A DNA stretch of 64,000 nt. It comes from a virus. The stretch spans positions 1 to 64,000 of the IMG/VR virus record IMGVR_UViG_3300025012_000053; one strand, 5' to 3'. The first letter of the stretch is position 1, and each line of letters opens with the position of its first letter. Position numbers and translations under genes: made by a program. The notes beneath the pieces are model-generated. The model was not told where the DNA came from. It did no database searches and was given only the letters and a program-made list of their open reading frames with translations. Positions 35,877 to 44,546 of the stretch are shown here, one piece after another.

Positions 35877-37727
35877 CTATTGTGTATATGGTCCACCTTT
35901 ATTAAACCAGAAAGCACCACTCTCATCATAAAGGAATGCTAACAGATCCCTGTCATTAGGACCTGTATCAAAAGCAAATCCTGCCTCAGTATAATATGTT
36001 CCTGTAAGAGACAAGACATGATCTCCTGTATTATCCTGGATTATCTTTAAATTACCCTGATCTCCACTTACTACATTTGATATTATAAGAGTACAATCCT
36101 GAACAAGAGTAAGCTTTGCATTATATCCCTGCGTTACATCCCAATGAATTCCTGCTGTAGCATTATCAAGAATGATAAATGTCTTTGGCGCTTCTGCAGG
36201 TCCTGTAGGACCAGTACTACCAACTCCTGTTGCACCTGTAGGACCTATTGATCCTGTAACACCAGTTGGTCCTATTGCTCCCTGTGTGGCAAAAACTACA
36301 AGATCAACCCTCGATACTCCCACAACACCTGTACCGGAATATCTCCTCATCCTTCCCTTAACATTATATGTTCCGGCAACAAGTGATGATGATCTTTTAA
36401 CAACAGGGATAACGATATAAGTAGGAGTGGTAGTAAGATAGGCAAATACCTCATCGGTATCAACACCATTGATCTGAAGAGTTAATCCTATTACTGAAGC
36501 ACCACCGGAAACAAGTTCACATTGACAATTCATAATAGCCATTATCTCAACAGTAGATTCAAGAGTTATTGATGTTGTCACTCCTGTAATATCTATGAGT
36601 GTTGCTGAAGTGGTAGTTCTTAATGTCTCCATCTCGACAAATGAACTTGGGATCTTTCCCGCTACAGCATCAGCCCCTGCAGCACCAGTAGGTCCGGTTG
36701 CTCCTACAGCACCTGTCGCTCCATCTGCACCTGTGACACCCGCACCTGTGGGCCCTACTGGACCAGTGATTGAAGGTCCTGTTGGTCCAATGGATCCGGT
36801 TACACCATCAGCACCTGTAGGACCTGTTATACTTGACCCTGTCGGTCCTGTAGCTCCGGTAGGTCCAGCAACAGTAGAATCTGCACCGGTTGGTCCGGTT
36901 GATCCTGTAGGTCCTGCAGGACCAGTAGCACCAGGTGAATATGCTCCACCATAAAGATTTATAATCCAGTCTGAATACGTACCTGATCCTGTATGGTTAA
37001 CAGAAACCATAGATAACTCTCCTGAAGCTGCTGTATAATTTACTACAGTAGCACGGAATAGATTATTAATATCATAAGCAACAACAATATCCTGTCCTAA
37101 TGTAAATGCTCTTCCTGTAGAACATATCATATCTATTCCTGTAGGATGAGTTGTTGGAAGTGTTTCTGTTCCAGTAGATGTAGATGCAAATCTATCGGCA
37201 TATCCTGTTGGACCTATTGATCCTATTGGTCCTGAAGGTCCTGTTGGTCCTGCCACTGTTGAGTCAGTGCCCGTTGGCCCTGCATTACCTGTTAATCCTA
37301 TTGGACCAGTTGCTCCTGTAGAACCAGTTGGACCTGTATTCCCATCTGCACCTGTCGGACCAGTATCTCCTGGTATTATTGATGCGGCTCCTGTCGGACC
37401 TGTAGCACCAGTAGGTCCATCATCTCCTGTATTACCATCAGATCCTGTTACTCCTATAGGTCCTGTTGGTCCTGTAGAACCGGTTGCACCGTCTGCACCT
37501 ATATCACCTGTTGGTCCTGATGGACCTGTAGGTCCAGTACCAGAAGATCCTGTTGGTCCAGTCGGACCTGTGGCTCCTATTCCTATAGGTCCGGTAGCAC
37601 CGGCCACGCTAATAGTTTCTCCTGTAAGAAGAATAATATTTTTCTTATCATCCCTGGCCGGTTCAATAAATATATTACCACCATCGAGTTGTGGAGAAGG
37701 ACCTAAGAATTGTGCACCGGTTGACAT
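35877..37727 (-). CDS. Collagen-like fibre protein (616 aa)
   Basis: Long Gly-X-Y tracts rich in GPTGPTG and GATG fill residues ~45-180, ~265-345 and ~480-505. They are separated by globular beta domains at ~180-255 ([18 protein letters not shown]) and ~350-475. The last ~105 residues ([20 protein letters not shown] ... [12 protein letters not shown]) form a beta-rich tip of the kind that ends phage fibres. Gly-X-Y tracts imply a trimeric triple helix; Thr in the Y position is typical of bacterial and phage collagens and a possible glycosylation site. No signal peptide is present. Highly repetitive DNA is expected to vary in repeat number. Confidence 0.8.
   Translation of the reverse strand: MSTGAQFLGPSPQLDGGNIFIEPARDDKKNIILLTGETISVAGATGPIGIGATGPTGPTGSSGTGPTGPSGPTGDIGADGATGSTGPTGPIGVTGSDGNTGDDGPTGATGPTGAASIIPGDTGPTGADGNTGPTGSTGATGPIGLTGNAGPTGTDSTVAGPTGPSGPIGSIGPTGYADRFASTSTGTETLPTTHPTGIDMICSTGRAFTLGQDIVVAYDINNLFRATVVNYTAASGELSMVSVNHTGSGTYSDWIINLYGGAYSPGATGPAGPTGSTGPTGADSTVAGPTGATGPTGSSITGPTGADGVTGSIGPTGPSITGPVGPTGAGVTGADGATGAVGATGPTGAAGADAVAGKIPSSFVEMETLRTTTSATLIDITGVTTSITLESTVEIMAIMNCQCELVSGGASVIGLTLQINGVDTDEVFAYLTTTPTYIVIPVVKRSSSLVAGTYNVKGRMRRYSGTGVVGVSRVDLVVFATQGAIGPTGVTGSIGPTGATGVGSTGPTGPAEAPKTFIILDNATAGIHWDVTQGYNAKLTLVQDCTLIISNVVSGDQGNLKIIQDNTGDHVLSLTGTYYTEAGFAFDTGPNDRDLLAFLYDESGAFWFNKGGPYTQ
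36650..37620 (-). repeat. Repetitive DNA encoding Gly-X-Y collagen tracts
   Basis: Two stretches (about 36650-36940 and 37190-37610) consist of degenerate 9-18-nt units reading GGACCTACAGG- or GGTCCTGTTGG-like on the minus strand, coding Gly-Pro-Thr triplets. Synonymous variation between units suggests repeat-number change by recombination or slippage over time. A shorter tract lies near 36190-36290. Confidence 0.7.
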
Positions 37728-37739
37728 ATCTTTATTTTA

Positions 37740-37848
37740 TTAATATAATCCAGGTATCATATTTGTTTTTTTCTTAATGGCAGCAAGTTCCGTGCTATTG
37801 TCATCCATTTCTGTTCTTATCTCCACAGCCGTAGGCAAATCACCTAAT
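37740..37848 (-). pseudogene. Out-of-frame C-terminal tail of the ConA-like gene (apparent frameshift)
   Basis: Immediately after the ConA-like gene stops at 37844, the -1 frame stays open from about 37848 to a TAA at 37740 and encodes DTQLGDLPTAVEIRTEMDDN followed by STELAAIKKKTNMIPGLY. This resembles a tail common at the ends of Bacteroidetes phage appendage proteins. Codons run directly on from the upstream gene if one base is shifted near the GAAACC at ~37857-37862. No convincing slippery heptamer is visible, so an indel, a sequencing error or a decayed end are all possible. Confidence 0.5.
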
Positions 37849-38494
37849 TGTGTATCAAGGTTTCACCACCATATCTACGAGCATTACCAGCCTTGAACCA
37901 ATCTATATAAGTAAGCCCGATGACTGTCGTTCCATATTGACGTAATGTAGTAGTTCCTGTCGTACTGCCACTACTTGTACTACAATCAACCGCAGAAGCC
38001 TGTAAAACTCCATTTAAGTAAACATCAACGACCCCAGCAGCTTGCATAGTCCATACAAAAGTCCACTCTTGCCAAGTATCCTGTTGAACTAAATCAGCAC
38101 CTACCTCGTTCCATGCTGCACCATCATAAACATATAGTCCATCAGAAGCCCAACGAATACCAAGATAGTAACTTGTAGCATAACAAAGAAGTTCAAAATA
38201 ATCTGAATTAGCGAGTGTTCCTAAAGTGTCATGGTATAGTTTAATTGAAATAATATTCGGGTTTGTTTGATATGAACCTATGTCAAGAGTACGGGAAGCT
38301 AAGTTACCAGCACCAGCAGCAACAACATCCATTTTAAAACAACTCTTGGAATCAAAGAAAATCTGTGAGCTCACACCTGTTCCTGTATCGCCATCTGTTG
38401 TCCAATCGACAATATCAGCGCAATCCTCATCCTTGATTGTACCACTTGAGAATGTTAATTCGTCTAAATACTTATTTTCGGTTATTATTGACAT
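37844..38494 (-). CDS. ConA/LamG-like appendage protein (216 aa, end possibly frameshifted)
   Basis: A beta-jelly-roll pattern is visible: DWTTDGDTGTGVSSQIFFDS near residue 30, SIKLYHDTLG, then DTWQEWTFVWTMQAAGVVDV and VYLNGVLQAS. These are typical of LamG/concanavalin-like carbohydrate-binding domains. There is no signal peptide. The protein ends abruptly at YGGETLIHN, and the following ~110 nt continue coding in the -1 frame, so the natural protein may be ~35 residues longer. It lies just upstream of the collagen-like gene and probably belongs to the virion appendage set. Confidence 0.6.
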   Translation of the reverse strand: MSIITENKYLDELTFSSGTIKDEDCADIVDWTTDGDTGTGVSSQIFFDSKSCFKMDVVAAGAGNLASRTLDIGSYQTNPNIISIKLYHDTLGTLANSDYFELLCYATSYYLGIRWASDGLYVYDGAAWNEVGADLVQQDTWQEWTFVWTMQAAGVVDVYLNGVLQASAVDCSTSSGSTTGTTTLRQYGTTVIGLTYIDWFKAGNARRYGGETLIHN

Positions 38495-38497
38495 TTT

Positions 38498-38884
38498 CTA
38501 TGAATATGTTACGCTCGTTAAATCATCTCCTGTAAAACCAAATGTTTTTGTAAGACTTATTCCTGAAGGGGTGTCACCTGATAAAACAAGGCTTGTTAGA
38601 ACGCCAAGAGTATAATTAAATGTCTTTACTATTTCAAGACTACCACCAAGATCATAAGTTATATAGTCAATATCATCACCATTATAAGTTATCACATAAG
38701 GATAACTTTTAAGATTTTTTGACACTGTTTCAAATGCTTCTGATAATCCACTTACAGATCCCCATTCAACATCATAATCTACTGTTCCTTTTTTCTTAAT
38801 AATCTGACCAATAGAACCACCTTGTGGAAGAGTATTCTTATAATTCTTAGAATATCTTATTTCTCCAATAGGTTCTCCTGACAT
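38498..38884 (-). CDS. Small beta-rich appendage protein (128 aa)
   Basis: The N-terminus contains GEIRYSKNYKNTLPQGGSIG then VEWGSVSG, which resembles the head-binding or neck region of phage fibres. The rest is a series of beta-hairpins (TYNGDDIDYITYDLGGS, SLVLSGDTPSG, GFTGDDLTSVTYS) with a YD/RHS-like hairpin periodicity. It begins 5 nt after the 254-aa gene and ends 3 nt before the ConA-like gene. Exact role unknown. Confidence 0.5.
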   Translation of the reverse strand: MSGEPIGEIRYSKNYKNTLPQGGSIGQIIKKKGTVDYDVEWGSVSGLSEAFETVSKNLKSYPYVITYNGDDIDYITYDLGGSLEIVKTFNYTLGVLTSLVLSGDTPSGISLTKTFGFTGDDLTSVTYS

Positions 38885-38889
38885 GATAA

Positions 38890-39654
38890 TTATAAGTTAG
38901 GGTCAACATCATAAAAATCAAGTATCTGATCTATCTCTCCCTGTATTGTTGTTAATGCAGTAAGATTGGATGAACTGATAGCACTCTTTAATGAACTGAG
39001 AAGTCCCCAGGCTGTAAGAGCATCATCAAGATATTTCTTTCTTGTATTTCCGGGCACCATCCTTGCAAGATTAGAAAACATCTTATCAACTCCTGCTTCA
39101 GATCTACAATATACATAAGGATAGAATGTACTTTTATATTCTCTTGTACCTGTACATGCACCATCATTTGCTACCCAGGTATCAGCAATATAAAAGTTAT
39201 TTGCATCAATCTTGGTAACAAGATGTTCTCCATTATAACTTGTTGATCCGGTAATATCAACATACATACCACCAGTTAATCCATGTGTAGCAGCTGTTAC
39301 TTTTACTGTTCCATTTACGGTAGATCCATAATTTGAGAATGCAGATATGGTAAAGTCACCAGTCTTAAGCTTATAAACAATATTATGAAGTCCATCCTCG
39401 CTTGTACCCGTAAGATCATCAAACCACCAGGTACCTGTTACCGGATCAGGTATCTGACTAAGGATATCATATTCATCTGATGCTACCCCGGAAGGATTTA
39501 TTATTTGAATTATGGCAGAAGTCAATGTCCCTGGATCCAACCCTGAAACACCACTCCATTTTGTCCCATCTCCTGTATCAACACCAGTCTTGTCCTGTAT
39601 GCTGAACTTAGTACAACGGGTTACTACTTTAAGATCAAGATCTGGCGTAAACAT
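38890..39654 (-). CDS. Virion structural protein (254 aa)
   Basis: A beta-rich N-terminal domain (residues ~1-80) is followed by an insert at ~90-150 with the pattern VTAATHGLTGGMYVDITGST and HLVTKIDANNFYI, seen in many phage structural proteins. A C-terminal helical region (VDKMFSNLARMVPG ... LTTIQGEIDQILDF) closes the protein. No enzymatic motif is present. It is the first gene after the terminator that follows the 435-aa gene, and the first of the appendage series. Confidence 0.55.
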   Translation of the reverse strand: MFTPDLDLKVVTRCTKFSIQDKTGVDTGDGTKWSGVSGLDPGTLTSAIIQIINPSGVASDEYDILSQIPDPVTGTWWFDDLTGTSEDGLHNIVYKLKTGDFTISAFSNYGSTVNGTVKVTAATHGLTGGMYVDITGSTSYNGEHLVTKIDANNFYIADTWVANDGACTGTREYKSTFYPYVYCRSEAGVDKMFSNLARMVPGNTRKKYLDDALTAWGLLSSLKSAISSSNLTALTTIQGEIDQILDFYDVDPNL

Positions 39655-39686
39655 GACTTATCTGTTTTAAATTGATTAATAAATTC

Positions 39687-39721
39687 AAAAAAGGGGAAGA
39701 GAAAATATCTTCCGCTTCCCC
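39687..39721 (-). terminator. Rho-independent terminator after the 435-aa structural gene
   Basis: On the minus strand, GGGGAAG (39721-39715) pairs with CTTCCCC (39699-39693) around a loop that can itself partly pair, and is followed directly by TTTTTT (39692-39687). It lies ~30 nt past the 435-aa gene stop, within the 96-nt gap. Confidence 0.8.
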
Positions 39722-39750
39722 CGATTTGAAATATGGCAGATAAGCGGTTA

Positions 39751-41058
39751 TTATACGCCTATTGAACTTGTCTGTGTAGTATAAGCCTGAAGTATATCAG
39801 AGATAGTATCAGGTGGTTCTCCATTGGAGAATCCTGTTTCAAGGGCAACAAGAAGTTGTTTCAGTCTCCTTGGCGCTCCACCAATACCTCCGGTAGTAAC
39901 ATCAGTATAATAACTGACCGACATTTGATCATACATCTTTCCTGATGTAGCAAGGGCCCTGGCAGCTGTCCACATGAAGTCTCCGGCATAGGCATTACCA
40001 TCATTACCAAGGAGTCCCCATTCCAGTTCAGCTATCTGTTCATAATTACCCTGCCCAAGAGTCATAGCAGTCGTATAGGTAATAGGTGTTGTTCCAAATG
40101 AACTTGATGTATCAAGCCCTATCAGAAATGATACTTTTGAGAATGGAGTTTTCCCAACAGAGAATGCCCTGGCAACACCAGAGAGTTTAATACCAAGATC
40201 AGCAGAAGCCATCTTGGCAGCGGTAAGAACCGTGCCTGCAGCCTTCCCTGCAGCTACTGCCGAGAAACTTTCTTCCTCAATAGGTCTGTCAACCTTGAAC
40301 ACGGTAGTTGAGGTAAGCTCCTCGACCCTGTATATACCATCAGTGACAAGACACCCGGTTACTGCCTGTGCATCAGAAAAACGAACATAATCACCTACAG
40401 CCAGGTCCACGTTGGTATTATAATCAGTATTAGTACCGCATGTTACATATTTTTCTCCTTTAACAAAGGTTACTGTTCCAGCAAAAGCAGCTGTAGCTGC
40501 ATAAGCAACATCAGAAATAAGTTCAGCCTGGATAGGAACAACAGCCTGCCTGCGAAGAGTACGACTCAACTGCTGAACAAGACCAAGAGCAACCTCAAGT
40601 TGTGTAGCCGAAGCATCACTCTTGTAAGCTGAATTGATTATCATTTGTTGTCCGATACCTGTATAATCCTGTTCTTTCAGAGAAAGTCTTACGACATACA
40701 GTTTGCTGTTTGCTACTTCAATCTCACCTGAGGTACCATTATACCCGATATAGGATACCTGTTCTGCGGCTGCTACATCGACCTGTGTTTTGAACGCGAG
40801 GATATTGGCCTGTTTGATAAGATCACTCTGGATCAGATCGGTACCATTACGGAGAATGAGTTTAATTCCAGATTCTGCAACAATGTCATCAGTAAGCACT
40901 GATGTTGCGCTAAGAACCATGTTGTGGGCATTACATACGGCGATCTCACCATCAGTCAGTCCTGCATAGGTGGATATTACGCCGTTAATGGCAGTAGTTG
41001 GAGTTACTGCTCCAAGGTCCTTGCCGATAAACAGTTGCATTACATCATTTTGTGTCAT
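39751..41058 (-). CDS. Abundant-looking structural protein, head or tail (435 aa)
   Basis: Ala/Thr/Val-rich and beta-strand-rich, with an SH3-like small domain around residues ~205-265 (VTFVKGEKYVTCGTNTDY ... LAVGDYVRFSD ... GIYRVEELTSTTVFKVDRPI). The flanking regions are mixed alpha/beta. Length, composition and the strong dedicated terminator are what one expects of a highly expressed virion protein such as an auxiliary capsid or tail protein. I do not recognise the family with certainty. It follows the NUMOD1-like gene after 24 nt. Confidence 0.6.
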   Translation of the reverse strand: MTQNDVMQLFIGKDLGAVTPTTAINGVISTYAGLTDGEIAVCNAHNMVLSATSVLTDDIVAESGIKLILRNGTDLIQSDLIKQANILAFKTQVDVAAAEQVSYIGYNGTSGEIEVANSKLYVVRLSLKEQDYTGIGQQMIINSAYKSDASATQLEVALGLVQQLSRTLRRQAVVPIQAELISDVAYAATAAFAGTVTFVKGEKYVTCGTNTDYNTNVDLAVGDYVRFSDAQAVTGCLVTDGIYRVEELTSTTVFKVDRPIEEESFSAVAAGKAAGTVLTAAKMASADLGIKLSGVARAFSVGKTPFSKVSFLIGLDTSSSFGTTPITYTTAMTLGQGNYEQIAELEWGLLGNDGNAYAGDFMWTAARALATSGKMYDQMSVSYYTDVTTGGIGGAPRRLKQLLVALETGFSNGEPPDTISDILQAYTTQTSSIGV

Positions 41059-41082
41059 GTCTTTGGAATTTAAAATTTATAA

Positions 41083-41340
41083 TTATAATAATTGGTTCTC
41101 AGAGTTCCATAAGAATCCTTTGTACTTTGTACCATTCTTGATAGCTTTATTGATATTGGTTTTATCAAAACCTTTATCTATTGCTTCTTCCAATGATTCA
41201 AAGATCTCAACGATCTCACCTGTCTTTGGATCTTTTGTAGCTATCTTTGTTTTTTCAACAACTGGTTCTTCAACTTCTATAGAGACTTCAGGGATATATC
41301 CCTTGGCTTTCTCCCTTGCAAGTATTGCCCTGTTTTTCAT
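41083..41340 (-). CDS. NUMOD1-like small protein (85 aa)
   Basis: Residues ~35-82 read DPKTGEIVEIFESLEEAIDK then TNINKAIKNGTKYKGFLW. This matches the pattern of NUMOD1/IENR1 modules: a strand, an Ala-containing helix, then NIxKAIK and GxxW. Such modules bind DNA and normally sit beside homing endonuclease domains, but no nuclease is fused here. The N-terminal ~30 residues are a basic then acidic linker. It lies inside the structural operon with 24-nt spacing to the 435-aa gene and a 4-nt overlap with the ring-type gene upstream. It may be a remnant of a mobile endonuclease or a domesticated DNA-binding protein. Confidence 0.55.
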   Translation of the reverse strand: MKNRAILAREKAKGYIPEVSIEVEEPVVEKTKIATKDPKTGEIVEIFESLEEAIDKGFDKTNINKAIKNGTKYKGFLWNSENQLL

Positions 41341-42017
41341 TCTGTTGCTTTTTTAGGTTCATTAATTTTACTTATCATGGCAAGAGCAATGACTATTGCC
41401 CTGTCAACAATCTCCTCATGAAGACTTTCATGTAACTGACAATCTGCACCTGTAATAATATTTATAGCTGAAGGTTTACTCAGATATCTTAAGTTGTAAG
41501 ATGTAATAGTATTGTCACTTGCATGTATCAGTTCATGTTTCTTCGTTCCTGTAGCTCCATAGTCCATTCTCCAGACAAGATTCTTATATGGTTTGCCAAA
41601 TGGATTCTTGACATTTTTTGTATATTCATCATGACGGATTGGAAGTACTTCTACAGATCCTGTAGCGCTGTCATCATTACAGTCAGTATATCCTACAACA
41701 CACATCTCCTGCAGGGAATAAAGAAAGTCTGAAGGAAGGTTAGCAAACTGACCTCCTGGATGAAGAGCTGCATCGGCTGTTACAAAATTTGTTATTACAG
41801 TATTCTTTATAAGACTACCGAGTTCAAGTCTTGTCTTTTCATCCGCTTCAAAATACGATAGATTGCTTCCTGCTTTCTTTGAATACCTGTCATCTATAAG
41901 TTGATCCTGGGCAAGGTTAAGGAACACAGCAATATCAGTCGATGTATATACCTTATTCACCGTATTAAACTGATTAAGCTTCAGTTCAAAATGATATTGC
42001 ATCTGTTCCGCGATCAT
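41337..42017 (-). CDS. Tail ring-type protein (226 aa)
   Basis: The N-terminal region TDIAVFLNLAQDQLIDDRYS and DEKTRLELGSLIKNTVITN matches, position by position, the pattern of the 222-aa protein encoded at 43878-44546 (TAEILVFLNNAQDDFIKDRM, then DNQRRVADLRTIVTNLALT). Both also end with ...HxEIVDRA / HQEIIDMA and a final helix. These are features of the ring proteins that stack below the portal in crAss-like phages. It overlaps the 323-aa decoration-like gene by one base and the NUMOD1-like gene by 4 nt. Confidence 0.65.
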   Translation of the reverse strand: MIAEQMQYHFELKLNQFNTVNKVYTSTDIAVFLNLAQDQLIDDRYSKKAGSNLSYFEADEKTRLELGSLIKNTVITNFVTADAALHPGGQFANLPSDFLYSLQEMCVVGYTDCNDDSATGSVEVLPIRHDEYTKNVKNPFGKPYKNLVWRMDYGATGTKKHELIHASDNTITSYNLRYLSKPSAINIITGADCQLHESLHEEIVDRAIVIALAMISKINEPKKATE

Positions 42018-42988
42018 TATAAATCAGGAACTATCGTTGTCGGTGCACCAAGTGAACTCCATGTTTTGACGACCCATTTAGTATTACTTACTTTTACAGC
42101 TTCAAAATAGGATGCAGTAGCATCACTGAGTTGTAATTCATTACCACCGGTTACTCCATTGATATATTTCGTTCCTGTCTGATCAGTAGGATGAACCCTT
42201 AATTCCCCGCCTGTATTCAAAGGAGTACCACTTATCATGCCACCAGTAGCAAAGCTTGAAAGAAGAGGAAGGGAAACAATATGATCAGCATTTGTGAATG
42301 TGATCACGACATGTTGTTCTACAGCAGATATTATAGCTGCTCCTCCTCCGGTAGAATTCGCGGTAATGGCAGTAGTTGCACCTTTCTTACCATCTTTAAT
42401 AAGAAGAGAATCAATAGTAACACCAGATCCTGGTGTCTTTTCTGAAACAGTATCTGCCACTAAACCTGATATTGTAAATGTAGCACTATCAGTAGAAATA
42501 TCCTGATCTCCTCCCATTGTAAGCGTGACTGCAGCATCAGTATCATTTTTTAATTTCATTAATCTGCTTGCAGTACCTTCACCCTCTACTTCAAAAGTCT
42601 GTTCATCAAGAGTTATTGAAGAAGCCGCATCTTCTGCAGCTAAAGTAACACCAAATCCAGCGGTAACGGCAAAATCATCATTAATATCAACTGCTGCACC
42701 TGCAATAACATCTAATGAGGCCGTTCCATTTGTTATATTAAAAGTGTTAGTTCCACCTGTAATAACAGTAGCTCCACCGTCTTTTAATTTAACACCATCA
42801 ATGGTTACACCTGCATCCGTTGTTTTTTCAGATATCGTATCTACAGTAAATGCTCCTGCTTCTGTAAGAACTGTCTTTAACAGAGCAATAAGATTATTCC
42901 AAAATCCAGATCTTACAACAAATCCATTATCCGGATTACTGTTGAATTTACTGGCATTATCTCTACTAATCGACTCAAGGTTTGCCAT
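42017..42988 (-). CDS. Decoration or head-fibre-type structural protein (323 aa)
   Basis: An N-terminal helical segment (NASKFNSNPDNGFVVRSGFW) precedes a Thr/Ala/Gly-rich beta region. A direct internal repeat is visible: DTISEKTTDAGVTIDGVKLK (~residue 50) and DTVSEKTPGSGVTIDSLLIK (~residue 180). This SEKT..GVTID motif recurs in environmental phage structural proteins. The C-terminal ~90 residues (VITFTNADHIVSLPLLSSFA ... WVVKTWSSLG) resemble an appendage tip. No catalytic residue is seen. Confidence 0.55.
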   Translation of the reverse strand: MANLESISRDNASKFNSNPDNGFVVRSGFWNNLIALLKTVLTEAGAFTVDTISEKTTDAGVTIDGVKLKDGGATVITGGTNTFNITNGTASLDVIAGAAVDINDDFAVTAGFGVTLAAEDAASSITLDEQTFEVEGEGTASRLMKLKNDTDAAVTLTMGGDQDISTDSATFTISGLVADTVSEKTPGSGVTIDSLLIKDGKKGATTAITANSTGGGAAIISAVEQHVVITFTNADHIVSLPLLSSFATGGMISGTPLNTGGELRVHPTDQTGTKYINGVTGGNELQLSDATASYFEAVKVSNTKWVVKTWSSLGAPTTIVPDL

Positions 42989-42993
42989 GACTT

Positions 42994-43878
42994 TTAGTTT
43001 TTAGTTATTAATTTTAATTTTGCTTCTTCAAGAAATAATGATACAGCCTGATCAAGAATACTATCATGAAGATATGCAGGAAAATCAGGAGTATCTGTTA
43101 ATCCCCAGGGATAACCAACAACGATCTGCTCATCATCATAAGTGATAGTATTATACCCCGCTACCTTTAGTACTTTATCTCCGGGTTTGAATGTAGTAGC
43201 AACCCCAACAGAATTAACATATGTCATCCTTGCCTTTGCAAGAAAATAAGATCCATTGGTTATTGCACTTATACTTAGATTACCGGTACCAACGCCGGAT
43301 AATTCAGTGTATAAAAAATCAAGTTTATATGGTTTTCTGAGGTAAGTCAATACTCCTGCAGTAAGAGATGTAGTATATGCATCCCCAATAAGCATAATAT
43401 AATAAGGATCTTCCCATACAGATATAGGTTTTGGATACATGACCTTATCAGATGTATTGCTTATGACTCTCTGTGCCTGACGGCGTGACATCCATTCTGC
43501 AAACATACTCTGATCAGTCATCGGATATATCTCTGTCCGGGTTACAGTACAAACAAGACTTATAGGAATAAGTATATCATCAGGCGTACGATATCTCTGG
43601 CCCCTGGTAGACCAGTTATATTCAGCAAGATCTTTAGCTGCTGTTAATGCCCCATTGGGGATAATAAGATTATGCAGTTCATCTATATTAAGATCTATGG
43701 CGCTTAGTCTTTGTTCATATGTCGGAAGTGCCAGGTATTTCTTTTCAAGATACCTGTCAATAGATCTGTTGAGGTAATTACATATAGTGAATGTATCAGG
43801 CCTTTGCTGAACCTCAAAAACAGGATTAGTATCCTGTATCTTCTGCTGGAACAATATTTGTAACTCCGTGAGATTCAT
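42994..43878 (-). CDS. Tail ring-type protein (294 aa)
   Basis: MNLTELQILFQQKI and DTFTICNYLNRSIDRYLEKK follow the same helix-helix layout as the two neighbouring ring-type proteins, but with a larger beta insertion (residues ~190-260, TYLRKPYKLDFLY and later). It ends with the shared LHDSILDQAVSLFLEEAKLK helix. It overlaps the upstream 222-aa ring gene stop by one base (ATG/TAA junction at 43878). Together these form a three-member paralogous set, consistent with distinct rings in the head-tail connector. Confidence 0.6.
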   Translation of the reverse strand: MNLTELQILFQQKIQDTNPVFEVQQRPDTFTICNYLNRSIDRYLEKKYLALPTYEQRLSAIDLNIDELHNLIIPNGALTAAKDLAEYNWSTRGQRYRTPDDILIPISLVCTVTRTEIYPMTDQSMFAEWMSRRQAQRVISNTSDKVMYPKPISVWEDPYYIMLIGDAYTTSLTAGVLTYLRKPYKLDFLYTELSGVGTGNLSISAITNGSYFLAKARMTYVNSVGVATTFKPGDKVLKVAGYNTITYDDEQIVVGYPWGLTDTPDFPAYLHDSILDQAVSLFLEEAKLKLITKN

Positions 43879-44546
43879 TAGTTCGATTTAATTTTTTCTT
43901 CCTGTACACTTGTCTGCCAGCGTGGATCCTGTATTGCCTGCAGTGCCTGTCTTACTGCCATATCAATGATCTCCTGATGTGTATGCGCGGGAAGATCACA
44001 TGATCCTGATGAAGCAAGCGCCATGGGTGTCTTTATATAATTTAAAAGTAATGCCGTGTTTGTGGTAAATCTGTCTATTATCAGTTTTGCATATGTACCG
44101 GAAATAGACAGATATGGTTTAATGAAATGAGTTTTGTTTGTTGTCGTGTTAATGAACTTTGATACATCTTCACTCTTTATAAAGTTACATTCAAATCCCT
44201 CTGATGCTAAAACAAGAGGATATGTTGACCTGGTACATGTAGCAAATGCCTTTATCGCGAACATAAAGTTTGCAGGTAATGTATATTGTCTTGCTCCATG
44301 ACTGTCATTAGAGACATATGTAAGAGCAAGGTTTGTTACAATGGTTCGGAGATCAGCAACCCGCCTCTGGTTATCTTCAAAGGCAGGTGGCTGAAAATTT
44401 TGTCCGAACATACGATCTTTGATAAAATCATCCTGAGCATTATTAAGGAATACCAATATCTCTGCGGTCTGGTATCCCGGAGCCGAGAAACTGGTTATCC
44501 TGTCATAATACAACAGGAAGGATTCTATCATCTGATCGACAGTCAT
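43878..44546 (-). CDS. Tail ring-type protein (222 aa)
   Basis: The paralogue of the 226-aa protein at 41337-42017. The motif ILVFLNNAQDDFIKDRMFG, followed by RRVADLRTIVTN and YTLPANFMFAIKAF, is typical of crAss-like ring proteins, and the C-terminus has LPAHTHQEIIDMAVRQALQA. No enzymatic motif is present. The start overlaps the stop of the 320-aa head-associated gene by one base. It is probably the first ring beneath the portal given its place in the order. Confidence 0.65.
   Translation of the reverse strand: MTVDQMIESFLLYYDRITSFSAPGYQTAEILVFLNNAQDDFIKDRMFGQNFQPPAFEDNQRRVADLRTIVTNLALTYVSNDSHGARQYTLPANFMFAIKAFATCTRSTYPLVLASEGFECNFIKSEDVSKFINTTTNKTHFIKPYLSISGTYAKLIIDRFTTNTALLLNYIKTPMALASSGSCDLPAHTHQEIIDMAVRQALQAIQDPRWQTSVQEEKIKSN

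Noticed and set aside
37267-37743. Plus-strand frame encoding [10 protein letters not shown]-like repeats
   Set aside because: It is the mirror of the Gly-X-Y collagen codons on the minus strand; Pro/Val repeats arise automatically from the complement of Gly-Pro-Thr codons.
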